This document shows, piece after piece, positions 30,770 to 39,825 of a DNA stretch of 40,075 nt (positions within the stretch are counted from its first letter, which is position 1; every line of letters starts with the position of its first letter). The DNA is taken from contig CAZJWX010000040.1 in the NCBI GenBank assembly GCA_964549915.1, forward strand, positions 1 to 40,075, written 5' to 3'. Position numbers and translations under genes: made by a program. The DNA is from JAUZRW01 sp964549915. GTDB lineage: Bacteria > Chloroflexota > Anaerolineae > Aggregatilineales > Phototrophicaceae. Under the pieces are notes generated by a model. That model did no database searches and was not told the DNA's origin. It saw only the letters and a list, made by a program, of their open reading frames with translations.

Positions 30770-31522
30770 ATGCGCATTGATGTTCTGACGCTGTTCCCGG
30801 CGATGTTCGACGCGGTGATGAATACCAGCATGATGTGGAAAGCGCGTGACCGGGGCTTCCTCGAATTGCATGTGCATGACATCCGCGATTGGTCGCTGGA
30901 TAAGCACCGTACTGTCGATGATACGCCCTACGGTGGCGGCGGCGGGATGCTGCTTAAGGTCGATGTCGTGGTCAACGCGGTGGAAGCCCTGCAAGCGGAC
31001 TCACCCGCGCCTGTACTGCTGATGTCACCGCAGGGTCGGGTCTTCAATCACGAGGCGGCGCTCAGGCTCTCGCAGCAAGAGCGCTTGATTCTGCTCTGTG
31101 GGCATTACGAAGGCTTCGACGAGCGCATCCGCGAATTGGTCGTCAGCGAAGAGGTCAGCATCGGCGACTATGTGCTGACCGGGGGCGAACTGGCGGCAAT
31201 GGTGGTGATGGATGCCGTCGTGCGGCAGATTCCCGGCGTACTCGGCGCGGAAGGTGGCGCAGAGCGCGACAGCCACGCCGATGGCCTGCTCGAAGGCCCG
31301 CACTACACGCGGCCTGCGGAATTTCGTGGGTTGGGCGTGCCGGATGTGCTCAAAGCGGGGGATCACGGGCAGGTTGAGCGCTGGCGGCGGCAGCAGGCGC
31401 TGCGGCGCACCTGGCGCAATCGTCCAGAACTGCTGCGCGCGGCCCCCCTCAGCGAGGAAGACCGTTACTTTCTGGCGGCCCTGGCGCGTGAAGAGGCCGA
31501 GCGCCGGGGGCGTGATGCGTGA
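30770..31522 (+). CDS. trmD: tRNA (guanine-N1)-methyltransferase TrmD
   Basis: 250 residues from ATG at 30770; an upstream in-frame ATG at 30728 lies in the palindrome and is rejected because the family starts MRIDVLTLFP. The SPOUT knot signatures are present: YGGGGGM, LLCGHYEGFDERI and SIGDYVLTGGELA, and the C-terminal helical domain has PHYTRPAEFRGL and RRTWRNRPELL. It methylates G37 of tRNAs reading CNN, preventing frameshifts, using S-adenosylmethionine. GAAAGG lies about eight bases before the ATG. The usual partners rpsP, rimM and rplS are absent here, so trmD stands alone. Confidence 0.97.
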   Translation: MRIDVLTLFPAMFDAVMNTSMMWKARDRGFLELHVHDIRDWSLDKHRTVDDTPYGGGGGMLLKVDVVVNAVEALQADSPAPVLLMSPQGRVFNHEAALRLSQQERLILLCGHYEGFDERIRELVVSEEVSIGDYVLTGGELAAMVVMDAVVRQIPGVLGAEGGAERDSHADGLLEGPHYTRPAEFRGLGVPDVLKAGDHGQVERWRRQQALRRTWRNRPELLRAAPLSEEDRYFLAALAREEAERRGRDA

Positions 31523-31633
31523 TGGCGGGAAGAGCAGGAGCAGGGCATTCAACGATGTGAGCGTGCCCCTGCCCTCCAATGCCATCTGTTGCGATGATGC
31601 ATCGTCCGCAGGCAATGCAAGCGCGTGCGCGTA

Positions 31634-32509
31634 TCAGATCATCTCGGCTTCGCGTACGGTGAGCTGACCGACGCCGCCATCGTAGCGAATGATGATCTTG
31701 CGTTCGGCGAGGTCGAAGCCGGGGGACTGCCAGACTCCGCCCATCTCCATGAATTCCGGCTTATCCATGCGCTGCAAGCTCTTGGGGACGCTCACCGACC
31801 CCAGGCCGCCGCTGGCTTTGATCTGCAGGGCGGCATTCGGCGGAACCGTGATCTCCGTCGCCCCTACGCCTGCGTCGATGTCCATATCTACGTTGGCGTT
31901 ATCCGGGACGAAAACCTTGGTCTGTCCCACGCCACCATCGACTTCCACCGTGATCTTCTCATCCTGCTGGGGCAGCACGAGGTTCAGCGTGCCCACGCCC
32001 GTATCGGCATCCACGCTGCGAATCGACAACCCGGTCAGATCCAGGCTGGTGGGTCCGACTCCGCCGTCAATTTCCAGGCTGAGCGGCACACCGGGAGCCA
32101 GCGAGACATTCCATTCCAGATCATCGCGGTTCGCCAGGGCGCGGAACCCACGCTGGAAGGGACCGGCGGAAAATTCGGGCTTTTCCTGCTGCTTCAGGGT
32201 GATGATCTTGGGAGCATCGCCTTCTTCGTTGAATTCGATCTCACCCACATGCTTCAGATGTGCTTCGAAGAGATTGCCAGTGGCGGCGTCCGCAGCCTGC
32301 ACGAAGGCTTTGCCTACCGAAAAATGCACGTTCACACGGGCGCTCTGCACCCCGGTCATCGGCACGACGAAGGTGCTCTCGCGCAGTTCTTCTTCGCCCG
32401 CCAATGAGTTCATCAGGTTGTTGAAACTCTCGCCCAGCTTGGCGAAATCAAACGACCATTCGACTTCCCGACCTTCTTCTTTCTTCTTCTTGTTTTCCGG
32501 CTCGGACAT
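31634..32509 (-). CDS. Toastrack/DUF4097-like beta-solenoid protein
   Basis: 291 residues from ATG at 32509, with AGGAG nine bases upstream; a longer frame to 32668 lacks support. The N-terminus is charged and cytosol-like (1-20), with no signal or membrane segment. Residues about 150-285 hold a repeat of DGGVGPTSLDL, DTGVGTLNLVL, DGGVGQTKVFV, DAGVGATEITV, SGGLGSVSV, DGGVGQLTV about every 20 residues, as in LiaF-type toastrack and beta-solenoid domains. Function unknown; such domains often join in polymer or membrane-stress sensing. It is divergent from the lipoprotein gene at 32610. Confidence 0.8.
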   Translation of the reverse strand: MSEPENKKKKEEGREVEWSFDFAKLGESFNNLMNSLAGEEELRESTFVVPMTGVQSARVNVHFSVGKAFVQAADAATGNLFEAHLKHVGEIEFNEEGDAPKIITLKQQEKPEFSAGPFQRGFRALANRDDLEWNVSLAPGVPLSLEIDGGVGPTSLDLTGLSIRSVDADTGVGTLNLVLPQQDEKITVEVDGGVGQTKVFVPDNANVDMDIDAGVGATEITVPPNAALQIKASGGLGSVSVPKSLQRMDKPEFMEMGGVWQSPGFDLAERKIIIRYDGGVGQLTVREAEMI

Positions 32510-32609
32510 GGCGATTTGCTCCTGTTGGTATGTGGACTTCACTTCTATTATGAAGTACGTTGCGACGGTGCAAGAAGTTTTATTTCGCACAGAAATTGAT
32601 GAGGTTCTG

Positions 32610-33044
32610 ATGAATCGCCGCTGGAATGCCTGTATTCTGCTGCTCACGCTGCTGCTGACCGCCTGCACGCCGCTGGTTCCGGCGACGACACCGCCGCACC
32701 TGGAAGATCCGCCGGGGACGTTCGTTGTGGTTGACGAAGAATTCTTTGACGCGGGAATCTTCCAGGTGAATTACCCGGATGGCTGGCGCGTGGTCAAATT
32801 GAGCGAGGCGATGGCTCCGGTGACGGTCACTTTCGCTTCGCCGGATGATGCCCTGCTCATCACAATCTCTGAGGTGGACATTGCGGCGGCGGAAAGCACG
32901 CCAGACGCGGCATTGTATGAGCGCCGGGAGCGCGTCACCCGTGCGGGAGTCACGGTCTACAGCGCGGGCCACGCCCCCCTAGAACGACGGGCTGCATTCG
33001 ACGAGATTTATGACGCGGTGCTGCAATCAATCACCGTGCCGTAA
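32610..33044 (+). CDS. Small lipoprotein
   Basis: 144 residues from ATG at 32610, with GAGG nearby. The signal ends LLLTAC (Cys19), a typical lipobox, so the protein should be lipid-anchored at the outer face. The rest is about 125 residues with a mixed alpha/beta pattern (FQVNYPDGWRVV, VTVTFASPDDALLIT) that recalls PsbP-like folds. Function unknown. It converges on the FAD oxidoreductase gene with eight bases between. Confidence 0.8.
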   Translation: MNRRWNACILLLTLLLTACTPLVPATTPPHLEDPPGTFVVVDEEFFDAGIFQVNYPDGWRVVKLSEAMAPVTVTFASPDDALLITISEVDIAAAESTPDAALYERRERVTRAGVTVYSAGHAPLERRAAFDEIYDAVLQSITVP

Positions 33045-33052
33045 GGATGCCG

Positions 33053-34243
33053 TCACCCGGCATCGGGCGGTGCAACGCCAGCCCCCCCATACGATCCAAT
33101 CAGGCGGTCAAAACGGGCAGCATCGACTGCCCCGGCATGTGCCCCGTGCAGCACTTTTTCGACGGCGAGCCGCGCCACTTCCGCGCCCATCGAGAGGCCG
33201 TGCCCCGTGAAACCGACCGCGAAGCCCACACGCGGGTGGCTCGGCAGCGTCCCGACCTGCGGCAGGCCATCGGCGCTGAAACCCATGATTCCGCTCCAGC
33301 GGTGGGCGACGGGGACGCGCACATCCGGGAAGTAGCGGGCCAGGTAGTCATCCAGGCTGCGCTGCACAGGCGGACTCATGCGGTCTTCGGTGGTGTCGGC
33401 TTCCAGTTCCACATGCAAATGCCGCGCCCCGCCCAGCAGAAAGCGCCCATCGAAGGTCATGCGGTAGTACATGGAGCCGTAATTGCTGTAGCCCAGCGTG
33501 TGAAAGATCGGCTGCGGCAGCGGCTCGGTGACCAGCACCTGGGCACGAGTCGGCGTGACTCTGCCCTGGAAGTAGTCGCTCAGCAAGACGGAATAGCCAT
33601 TCGTGCAGAGCAGCGCGTGATTCGCCTGGATGGTGCCGCGTTGAGTCCGCAGCGACAGCGAGTCGCCGTCCGCTTCGATGGCGTAGACTTCGCAGTTTGG
33701 CAGCAGGTCGGCCCCGCTGGCCTGGAAGAGCGCCCGGGTCAGGGCGTAGGGCTGTACGGCGCAGTCGTCGGGGCGTTCGATGGCGGCGAAGTACCCGCGT
33801 CCGGTGGGGTCGCTCTCATGGTAGATGTGTTCCAGCCCGGCGGCACGCAGGGCTTGCGAGGCCAACGCCAGATCATCCGCTTCGGCTTCGCTTTCCGCCA
33901 GCAGCATGGAGCCGATGCGCTCCATCGGCACGGCGGCGTCTTCGGCAATCCCCTGCCAGAAGGCGACGGCTGCGCGGGAGATGTCCCACATTTCGGCGAC
34001 GACAGCCTCGCCATATCTTGCGACGGCGTGGTGATAGTGGGTATCCAGCCCGGTCATCATGAAGCCCGCATTGCGCCCGCTGGCACCCATCGCGAGATCG
34101 TTCTTCTCGACGATCAAGACGCGGCGTCCGGCGGATTGCGCGTGGTAGGCCGCTGCACAGCCGACCAGGCCCGCGCCAATGACGACGAAATCGGCTTCGC
34201 GCACCGGCGCGTCGGGGACTTGTTGCCAATGGGAGATGCTCAT
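33053..34243 (-). CDS. FAD-dependent oxidoreductase of the DAO family
   Basis: 396 residues. The FAD motif GAGLVG (23-28) is followed by EK in VLIVEKNDLAMGASGRNAGFM, and the end has GFSADGLPQVG and VGFAVGFTGHGLSMGAE, typical of glycine or D-amino acid oxidases and related demethylating oxidases. It should oxidise a primary or secondary amine, giving hydrogen peroxide or passing electrons onward; the substrate is unknown. There is no signal peptide. No clear ribosome binding site precedes the ATG at 34243. It is alone and divergent from the PAQR gene. Confidence 0.9.
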   Translation of the reverse strand: MSISHWQQVPDAPVREADFVVIGAGLVGCAAAYHAQSAGRRVLIVEKNDLAMGASGRNAGFMMTGLDTHYHHAVARYGEAVVAEMWDISRAAVAFWQGIAEDAAVPMERIGSMLLAESEAEADDLALASQALRAAGLEHIYHESDPTGRGYFAAIERPDDCAVQPYALTRALFQASGADLLPNCEVYAIEADGDSLSLRTQRGTIQANHALLCTNGYSVLLSDYFQGRVTPTRAQVLVTEPLPQPIFHTLGYSNYGSMYYRMTFDGRFLLGGARHLHVELEADTTEDRMSPPVQRSLDDYLARYFPDVRVPVAHRWSGIMGFSADGLPQVGTLPSHPRVGFAVGFTGHGLSMGAEVARLAVEKVLHGAHAGAVDAARFDRLIGSYGGAGVAPPDAG

Positions 34244-34400
34244 CAGGGGTCACTTTCTCGTGGGTTCAATCTCGTGAGTTCAATCCGCCGCCAGTATAGC
34301 GGCTCTCGGCGCGATAGGGCATTGTGTGGTTGGGGTCGCCCCGCCCGATTTCGGCGGTTTTGTGAATTGCAGTACAAATTTGATTCTTGCACCATTCTCA

Positions 34401-34409
34401 TGATACGCT
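34401..34409 (+). promoter_or_regulatory. Possible extended -10 of the PAQR-family gene
   Basis: TGATACGCT fits TGnTAnnnT and lies 62 bases before the ATG at 34472. Confidence 0.3.
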
Positions 34410-34471
34410 GAGGTTGCACCGATTACGATGTAGCAACATCATTCACTTCATACTTATAGGAGACATTTACG

Positions 34472-35116
34472 ATGGCCTTTCGCTTTCGGGAACCTGTGAG
34501 CGGATTCTCGCATCTTTTCGGAGCCGTGATCGCGCTGGTGGCCTTCCTCTGGCTCGCGCTGGCTACCGCCGATGATCTCACTCGCCTTCTGGTCATTCTG
34601 GTCTACGGGCTGAGCGTGGTGGCGACCTTTTCCGCCAGTGCAGTCATGCACCTTTACAATGGCAGCCGCGCCATAATTCGCTGGCTCGTGCGGCTCGACC
34701 ATGCGGCGATTTACCTGATGATCGCCGGGACATATACCGCCGCCTGTTACCTGTTCCTCGACGGCATGTGGCTCATCGGCATGTTGACCACTATCTGGAT
34801 TCTGGCGCTGGCCGGGGTCGCCTGGAAGCTGTTCTTCTGGGAAGAGGGCAACCCCTGGTCGCTGGCGTATTACCTGCTCATGGGCTGGATTTGCGTCTTC
34901 ATCATCCCCGTCGCGCTGCCCCAGTTGGATTGGTGGGGTGGTTCGTTGTTCTTCCTGGGGGGCATGACCTACACCATCGGCGCGATTATTTTCGGCCTCA
35001 AGCGTCCGAACATCAACGAATGGTGGGGCTACCACGAAATCTGGCATCTCTTCGTGCTGGGGGGCTTCGCCTTCCATTTCTGGGCAATTGCGCGGGATTT
35101 ACTGGCTTTGCCGTGA
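34472..35116 (+). CDS. PAQR / hemolysin III-family membrane protein
   Basis: 214 residues with seven membrane helices. The family motifs are SASAVMHLY, RLDHAAIYLMIAGTYT and a C-terminal HEIWHLFVLGG; the His residues, with the Asp of RLDHA, form the zinc site of PAQR proteins, which includes hydrolase-like ceramidase activity in animal members. In bacteria the role is not settled, and 'hemolysin III' is a historic name. AGGAG lies 12 bases before the ATG at 34472. It is the first of three plus-strand genes. Confidence 0.95.
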   Translation: MAFRFREPVSGFSHLFGAVIALVAFLWLALATADDLTRLLVILVYGLSVVATFSASAVMHLYNGSRAIIRWLVRLDHAAIYLMIAGTYTAACYLFLDGMWLIGMLTTIWILALAGVAWKLFFWEEGNPWSLAYYLLMGWICVFIIPVALPQLDWWGGSLFFLGGMTYTIGAIIFGLKRPNINEWWGYHEIWHLFVLGGFAFHFWAIARDLLALP

Positions 35117-35252
35117 GATTGCCTGTAATACTCGTAACAGATTCATTTGTTTCTGGATCGTCGGGTAGGAGCATGAGTACCGTTTCCCCGCACTCTGTAG
35201 TACCATAACCTTGTGGATGTGTTAAGCGACTTACGAGAGCGGGGGAATACGG

Positions 35253-36008
35253 ATGGGGTTCTTTACGGGAATAGGGCTGGAAGAACTCGGCAGAGGAAGC
35301 TGGCAAGAGCGTTCGGAGCATGATGCGCTGCGCCGCGCGGTGGAGCAACTGCTGACGCTGCACCAGCACATCAGCGCCCAACTGCGCACTCAGAGCCTTG
35401 ACCTGCATTTGATGGTTCCCGAAGCCAATGCCGTGCAGTTCAGCACGGTCAGCGACCGCCTGACGGAAGAGGTAGCGACGATTGCTTACACGCGGGCGCG
35501 TGGTCAGGCCGTGACCGTCGAGCGTCTGATGGGACGCGAAGAAGTTGCCACTGTGAACACCGTCGATCTGCGCCGTCACCCCGCGCTGGAATTGCGGCTG
35601 ATGCCGGAGGGCTTCGTCATTGAATTGATCCTCTCCCCGGACGCCTGGTGGGATCAGCAGAATCTCGTGGGCAAGCTCAGCGTGGATCGTCACCGCGCAG
35701 AATTCTACGATCTGTTGCAAACCTGCGCGGATTACACGATGGGCTTTTGGCAGGGGGCACGCCACAGTGACCTGAGCCTGCACGCCCGGTATTTCAAGCA
35801 TCCGCGCATCATGGACGAGTGGCTGAGCACGTTTGAACCCGCCGCCGACTGGTTCCGGCTGGGGATCTGGTATGACCTGGATGCGCCAGAACTGAGCGAA
35901 GAACGTGCCGAGGACGAGGTGCTGCACCAGCTTCGCACGCTTTACACCCTCTACCAGCACTTGCTCTGGACGAGCGACAACAACTTCCGCGATTTCTACG
36001 AACGCTGA
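35253..36008 (+). CDS. Conserved-looking soluble protein of unknown function
   Basis: 251 residues, not recognised. The first 60 residues are helix-forming (LRRAVEQLLTLHQHISAQLR), the middle is a mixed alpha/beta domain with VEVAT-like strands (VATVNTVDLRRHPALELRLMPEGFVIELIL), and the end is helical and acidic (LSEERAEDEVLHQLRTLYTLYQHLL). Tryptophans and aspartates cluster at WWDQQN and WFRLGIWYDLD. No membrane helix or signal. GGGGGA is upstream of the ATG at 35253. The downstream HEAT-repeat gene is on the same strand with its own -10 box. Confidence 0.65.
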   Translation: MGFFTGIGLEELGRGSWQERSEHDALRRAVEQLLTLHQHISAQLRTQSLDLHLMVPEANAVQFSTVSDRLTEEVATIAYTRARGQAVTVERLMGREEVATVNTVDLRRHPALELRLMPEGFVIELILSPDAWWDQQNLVGKLSVDRHRAEFYDLLQTCADYTMGFWQGARHSDLSLHARYFKHPRIMDEWLSTFEPAADWFRLGIWYDLDAPELSEERAEDEVLHQLRTLYTLYQHLLWTSDNNFRDFYER

Positions 36009-36059
36009 GCGGTTGCCACAATTGCCGGGAACTTCACACACGGTCAATGCACTTGCCGT

Positions 36060-36065
36060 TATAAT
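36060..36065 (+). promoter_or_regulatory. -10 box (TATAAT) of the HEAT-repeat gene
   Basis: A consensus TATAAT 43 bases before the ATG at 36108. The -35 region is not clear. Confidence 0.45.
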
Positions 36066-36107
36066 GAAAGTGGCAGCGATGCCACCTTTTTTGTGCCTGT
36101 GGAACGG

Positions 36108-36485
36108 ATGATTATGCCTTCGTCACCGATATTTCAGCGCCTCATCAAACGCCTGACGAGCGAAAAACCCGAAGACCAACTCGCCGCCCGCATCATCATC
36201 ATCTCTATGCAAGAACGCGCCGTCCCCCAGTTGATTGACGAGTACTACGCCGGAGTCAACGACGCTGGGGCGATTGCCATCCTGGATTTGCTGGGGCAAA
36301 TTGGCGGGCCGGCGGCGCTCAACATGCTGCGCGAAGTCGTACGGCTGGAGAAGCAAAATGTGCCGATTCGCGTGACGGCAGCGCAGGCCCTGATGCGCAA
36401 TGCGGATACGCTCAGCCCCAAGGAACGCCGCGCCCTGGAAAAATACCTGCGAGCACATGCCCCGCAGGAGCAGGAAGAGGAGTAG
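36108..36485 (+). CDS. HEAT-repeat protein
   Basis: About 125 residues. Starts at GTG 36093, ATG 36108 or ATG 36114 are possible; none has a strong ribosome binding site. Two or three HEAT-type helix pairs are seen (QLAARIIIISMQERAVPQLI, AIAILDLLGQIGGPAALNML and IRVTAAQALMRN). The end is an acidic tail. HEAT repeats bind proteins; the partner is unknown. The gene converges with the glycosyltransferase gene, which ends 18 bases later. Confidence 0.8.
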   Translation: MIMPSSPIFQRLIKRLTSEKPEDQLAARIIIISMQERAVPQLIDEYYAGVNDAGAIAILDLLGQIGGPAALNMLREVVRLEKQNVPIRVTAAQALMRNADTLSPKERRALEKYLRAHAPQEQEEE

Positions 36486-36503
36486 GGAGAGGTTTTCCAG
36501 CCC

Positions 36504-38366
36504 CTACGCATCCGGGCAGGTGGGGCGGTAGAAGAGGATGTCGAAGCCGCGCACCTGGATCGTCTGGCAGAGGTCGTAATCGGCTTGCTCGATGAAGGAT
36601 TGCAGGCCAGCAGGCATGACATCGCGCTGCGGAATGTGTACGATGACATCGGGCGCAATCGTCTCCCAGAAGCCCACGAGGTCGTTCACACCCTGGATGC
36701 TGCCCTGGTATCCCTCCGCCGGGAAGGCTACAAAACCCTCGCGGTACTGCATCCCCCAGATCAACTCAATGCTGCCGACGACAACCGCATCCTCAGCGAC
36801 GACTTCCATGATGGCATCGTTCAGCAGGTGGATGCTGTGCGGGGGGAGTTCCCGGTTGTTCACGAAGTACATCACCGTCGAAAGGTCAATCTTGCGGGTG
36901 AAAGCGAAGCCGCTGAGAGCGATCACGACCCACAGCGCCAGCCAGTTCAGGCGACGATCGCGGGCCGGGGGCGAACCGGGCGTGCGCAGCAGGGACACCA
37001 GCAGCGCCCCGGAGGGAATCGCCAGCATGACGCGGTAGGCGACAACATAATTCTGCGTATCCACCAGGAATTTGGCGACGATGGCACAGGACAGCAGTGC
37101 CAGGTAGAGGCGATCCTCGCGCTGACGCCGAATCAGCAGGAAGAGCAGCCCCGGCACAACGAAGAGCGCTTCCAGCGGGGTGAAGAGCAAATAGCCGAAG
37201 CGGCGCACGCTGCTGCTGCGCTCGTCCAACAAGACGCTCAAGAACGTCTCCAGCCCACCGACTGCCTGCACATTGAAGACCCAGTAGGCCGCCGTCCCCA
37301 GCAGCGCCCCCAGCCCGAAGGCGATCAGTGTCCCCAGGGCTTCGCGCAGCGCTTCACGCCGCACCAGCTTCCAGAGGAAGTCTCCGGCATAGAAGAAGGA
37401 CATCCCCAGCGCCAGCGCCACCCCCAGTGCGTGCAGTTGCAGCGAGAGCGTCGCCAGTAGCCCGGCCAGAAAATGCCAGAAGAATCCGCCGCGTCCGGGA
37501 TGCAGCCGGGGCCGCAGCGCCGTGTAGAAGACGACCATCGCGGCGAAGGCGATGAAATAATTGGGGCGATAATCCAGCGATACGAAGAGCGAACGTCCCA
37601 GAATCATCACGAAGAGCGTCAACAAAGCTGCGAAATTGCCGTAGAGCAAGCGCGTCAGCAGCCCGGCCATCAGCGCCGCCAGCCCATAGAAGGCGAAGGT
37701 AATCACGCGCCCGGTCTGAATGTGGAAGGCGATGTGTTCCAGGCTCAGGCTGTGCAGTACATTTGCCCAGCCGACGCCGGGGGCGATGCGGTAGGGTTCT
37801 TCCAGCAACGGCGCGCGGTAAATGCGCCCATCGACCGACCACTGGCTGTTATTCGCCGCGTAGAGCGCTTCATCCGGGCTGTAGTCGCGTGTAGTCAGTG
37901 CTGTGATGAAGAGCATCACCAGCGCTGCTGCACACAGCAGGGTCGCCAGCAGCATCCAGAAGCGCCCCCCTGCCCGCGCTGGCTGCCCCAATGTGACGAA
38001 GAGCGCCAGCAAGAACCAGTTCACGGAGGCGAAGTGCAGCAATTGGCTCTCGATCCCCAGCACGCGCCAGGGAACGACGGTGGCCACGCCGAGCAGCAGC
38101 AGCAGCGTCAGGACAAGTGCCGTCGGCATCCGCCCGACCAGTCGCCAGAGCCAGCCGCGCAGGGCGAAGACCAATCCCCAGCCGAAGGCCACGCCGATGC
38201 TGGCGAGGACCGCCAGTCCGTAGCGCGTGCTGTAACGTCCGAACAGCTCCCCCACAGCGCTCTGGTGGGTCAGGATTCGTTCCAGGCTCCAGGCCAGGCC
38301 GACCAGCACAAAGACGAAGAACCAGCGTTGGGTAGAGGGCATTGGCATGGTATGTGAATCGGTCAT
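36504..38366 (-). CDS. GT-C-type membrane glycosyltransferase
   Basis: 620 residues with 11-13 membrane helices. After the first few helices an extracytoplasmic loop carries RDYSPDEALYAANN (D161, D165, E166), the acidic motif of GT-C enzymes such as ArnT and protein mannosyltransferases, which use lipid-linked sugars. The C-terminus (about 500-620) is a soluble domain with VVGSIELIWGMQY and FIEQADYDL, as in related families. The acceptor is unknown. Met7 and Met9 are alternative starts. It follows the PadR gene after 100 bases on the same strand. Confidence 0.85.
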   Translation of the reverse strand: MTDSHTMPMPSTQRWFFVFVLVGLAWSLERILTHQSAVGELFGRYSTRYGLAVLASIGVAFGWGLVFALRGWLWRLVGRMPTALVLTLLLLLGVATVVPWRVLGIESQLLHFASVNWFLLALFVTLGQPARAGGRFWMLLATLLCAAALVMLFITALTTRDYSPDEALYAANNSQWSVDGRIYRAPLLEEPYRIAPGVGWANVLHSLSLEHIAFHIQTGRVITFAFYGLAALMAGLLTRLLYGNFAALLTLFVMILGRSLFVSLDYRPNYFIAFAAMVVFYTALRPRLHPGRGGFFWHFLAGLLATLSLQLHALGVALALGMSFFYAGDFLWKLVRREALREALGTLIAFGLGALLGTAAYWVFNVQAVGGLETFLSVLLDERSSSVRRFGYLLFTPLEALFVVPGLLFLLIRRQREDRLYLALLSCAIVAKFLVDTQNYVVAYRVMLAIPSGALLVSLLRTPGSPPARDRRLNWLALWVVIALSGFAFTRKIDLSTVMYFVNNRELPPHSIHLLNDAIMEVVAEDAVVVGSIELIWGMQYREGFVAFPAEGYQGSIQGVNDLVGFWETIAPDVIVHIPQRDVMPAGLQSFIEQADYDLCQTIQVRGFDILFYRPTCPDA

Positions 38367-38466
38367 GGGTGTCGGGTCTTTCGGCGTGGTTGCGGCAGAG
38401 CCGCTGCCTGAGCCTCGGCGCTGCGCTCAATCCCGGTCAACGGGTCAACGGAGCGCGTGCCCTGTG

Positions 38467-39165
38467 TCATTCGTCGTCCGGGTCATTGGGGGGCGGTGGC
38501 GACGGACGCTGCAAGCGCTGGATCATCTTCAGCGGGTCGGGCGTGGGCGAACGGTGAATCTGCGTGACAGCACGGCTCTCGTCGTCTCCTTCTTCCTGCG
38601 CAGAGGTTTCCCGTTCGACGCCGGGGTAGCGCGTCCGCCAATCTTCCAGAAACGTCCCCAACCACGCGATGTCCGCTTCCATCATGGCGAGGCTGTGGGT
38701 GTAGAGCGCTCGAATGTGGTCGCGGGTTCCATCGTCGTCGCCCTGGCGGTGGCGCTCCCAGGATTGCTTGACGGCAGCGTACTGCTCTTTGAGGTCTTTG
38801 CGATGATGACTGAGCACCTGATAGGCTTGTGCGGGCTTCAGCACATGCAGATTCGCCAACCCCAGCTCGAAGCCCGTTCCCAGCGAACGAGGCCGCCGCA
38901 GCAGATCAGACACCGCCGTCTGCAAGACCCCGCGCCCCGCTTCCGTCAGCGTGTATAGTTTGCGTGCTGGCCCGCGCCCATCCGCACGCAGTTCACTGCT
39001 GACCATCGACTGCTTCTCGAACTTGTTGAGGATGTAATACACCGAAGAAAAGCCGATGACCAGCCATTCGCGCAGGCCGCGCTCGTCAATCAACTGCTGA
39101 ATCTCATGACCATAACGCGCCCCTTGTGCCAGCAGGCTCAGGATCGTCAGTTCGGCGTCTGTCAT
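38467..39165 (-). CDS. PadR-family transcriptional regulator
   Basis: 232 residues. ATG at 39165 has GGAGG nine bases upstream and is preferred over ATG at 39171, which is only three bases from it. The PadR winged helix lies at 1-90 (LTILSLLAQGARYGHEIQQLI, VYYILNKFEKQSMV, KLYTLTEAGRGVL), followed by the C-terminal helical dimer domain (about 110-195) typical of PadR-s2 members, and a disordered acidic and Pro-rich tail. It probably represses a transport or stress gene; the target is not clear, and the adjacent glycosyltransferase is one possibility. It follows the receiver gene after 22 bases. Confidence 0.9.
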   Translation of the reverse strand: MTDAELTILSLLAQGARYGHEIQQLIDERGLREWLVIGFSSVYYILNKFEKQSMVSSELRADGRGPARKLYTLTEAGRGVLQTAVSDLLRRPRSLGTGFELGLANLHVLKPAQAYQVLSHHRKDLKEQYAAVKQSWERHRQGDDDGTRDHIRALYTHSLAMMEADIAWLGTFLEDWRTRYPGVERETSAQEEGDDESRAVTQIHRSPTPDPLKMIQRLQRPSPPPPNDPDDE

Positions 39166-39187
39166 CTGCATCTTCCTCCGGCGACCC

Positions 39188-39586
39188 TCAGCGTTGCCGC
39201 CGCCCCTGCTGCAAGACTTCGCGTACCGTCTTGATGAGGTTATTTGCCAGATAGGGCTTGGTCAAGTAGCGGTCTGCACCAGCATCCAACCCTTCGCGGA
39301 TTTGCTCCGGGTCTGCCAATGCCGAGAGGATAATCACCGGGAGGTCATCAAATTGTCGTTTGGCACGCACCTGCTTCAGAAATTCGATCCCGCTGATCTC
39401 CGGCATCATCAAGTCCAGCAGCATCAGATGGGGCAGCGGCGGGTGTCGCAGGACAAGCGCGGCTTCCGAGGCATTCATGGCGGTTACCGTCTCCATCCCG
39501 GCTCGGTTCAGGAGTGCGACAACGAGCTTCTGCAATGCAGGGTCATCATCGACCACCAATATTCGCGGTTTCGTTGTTTCGTCAGC
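39188..39586 (-). CDS. Stand-alone receiver-domain (CheY-like) protein
   Basis: 132 residues from GTG at 39586, with GGGG eight bases upstream; the longer frame to 39691 starts with a hydrophobic stretch and runs across a promoter-like sequence. The receiver has the acidic triple VVDDD, the phospho-acceptor in MLLDLMMPE and the conserved Lys in YLTKPY. No output domain. It probably relays phosphate from a histidine kinase elsewhere, perhaps the GAF kinase. It is the first of the receiver-PadR minus-strand pair. Confidence 0.88.
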   Translation of the reverse strand, partial: ADETTKPRILVVDDDPALQKLVVALLNRAGMETVTAMNASEAALVLRHPPLPHLMLLDLMMPEISGIEFLKQVRAKRQFDDLPVIILSALADPEQIREGLDAGADRYLTKPYLANNLIKTVREVLQQGRRQR

Positions 39587-39825
39587 CACGCGCTCCACCC
39601 CTATGATTTGGACGATCAACAATATGCACAATGCGCCGAGTATACAAACAACCGATAGGACTGACAAGCGATAGGTAGCGATGCGCGGCACTCCGGATCA
39701 GTACGCTGAAGATGCAGGTGGCGAACGCCTGATTCTATATGTGGCTTCATGCCCGGTGTGCCAGGGTGATCGCCTCAAGCCGTGCATGGTGTATTCCCCA
39801 TGTTTCCCCCCTTCCGTCCCCCCAC

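Noticed and set aside
39587..39691. N-terminal membrane helix for the receiver protein
   Set aside because: The hydrophobic reading crosses a promoter-like TATACT, and GTG at 39586 has a suitable upstream signal.
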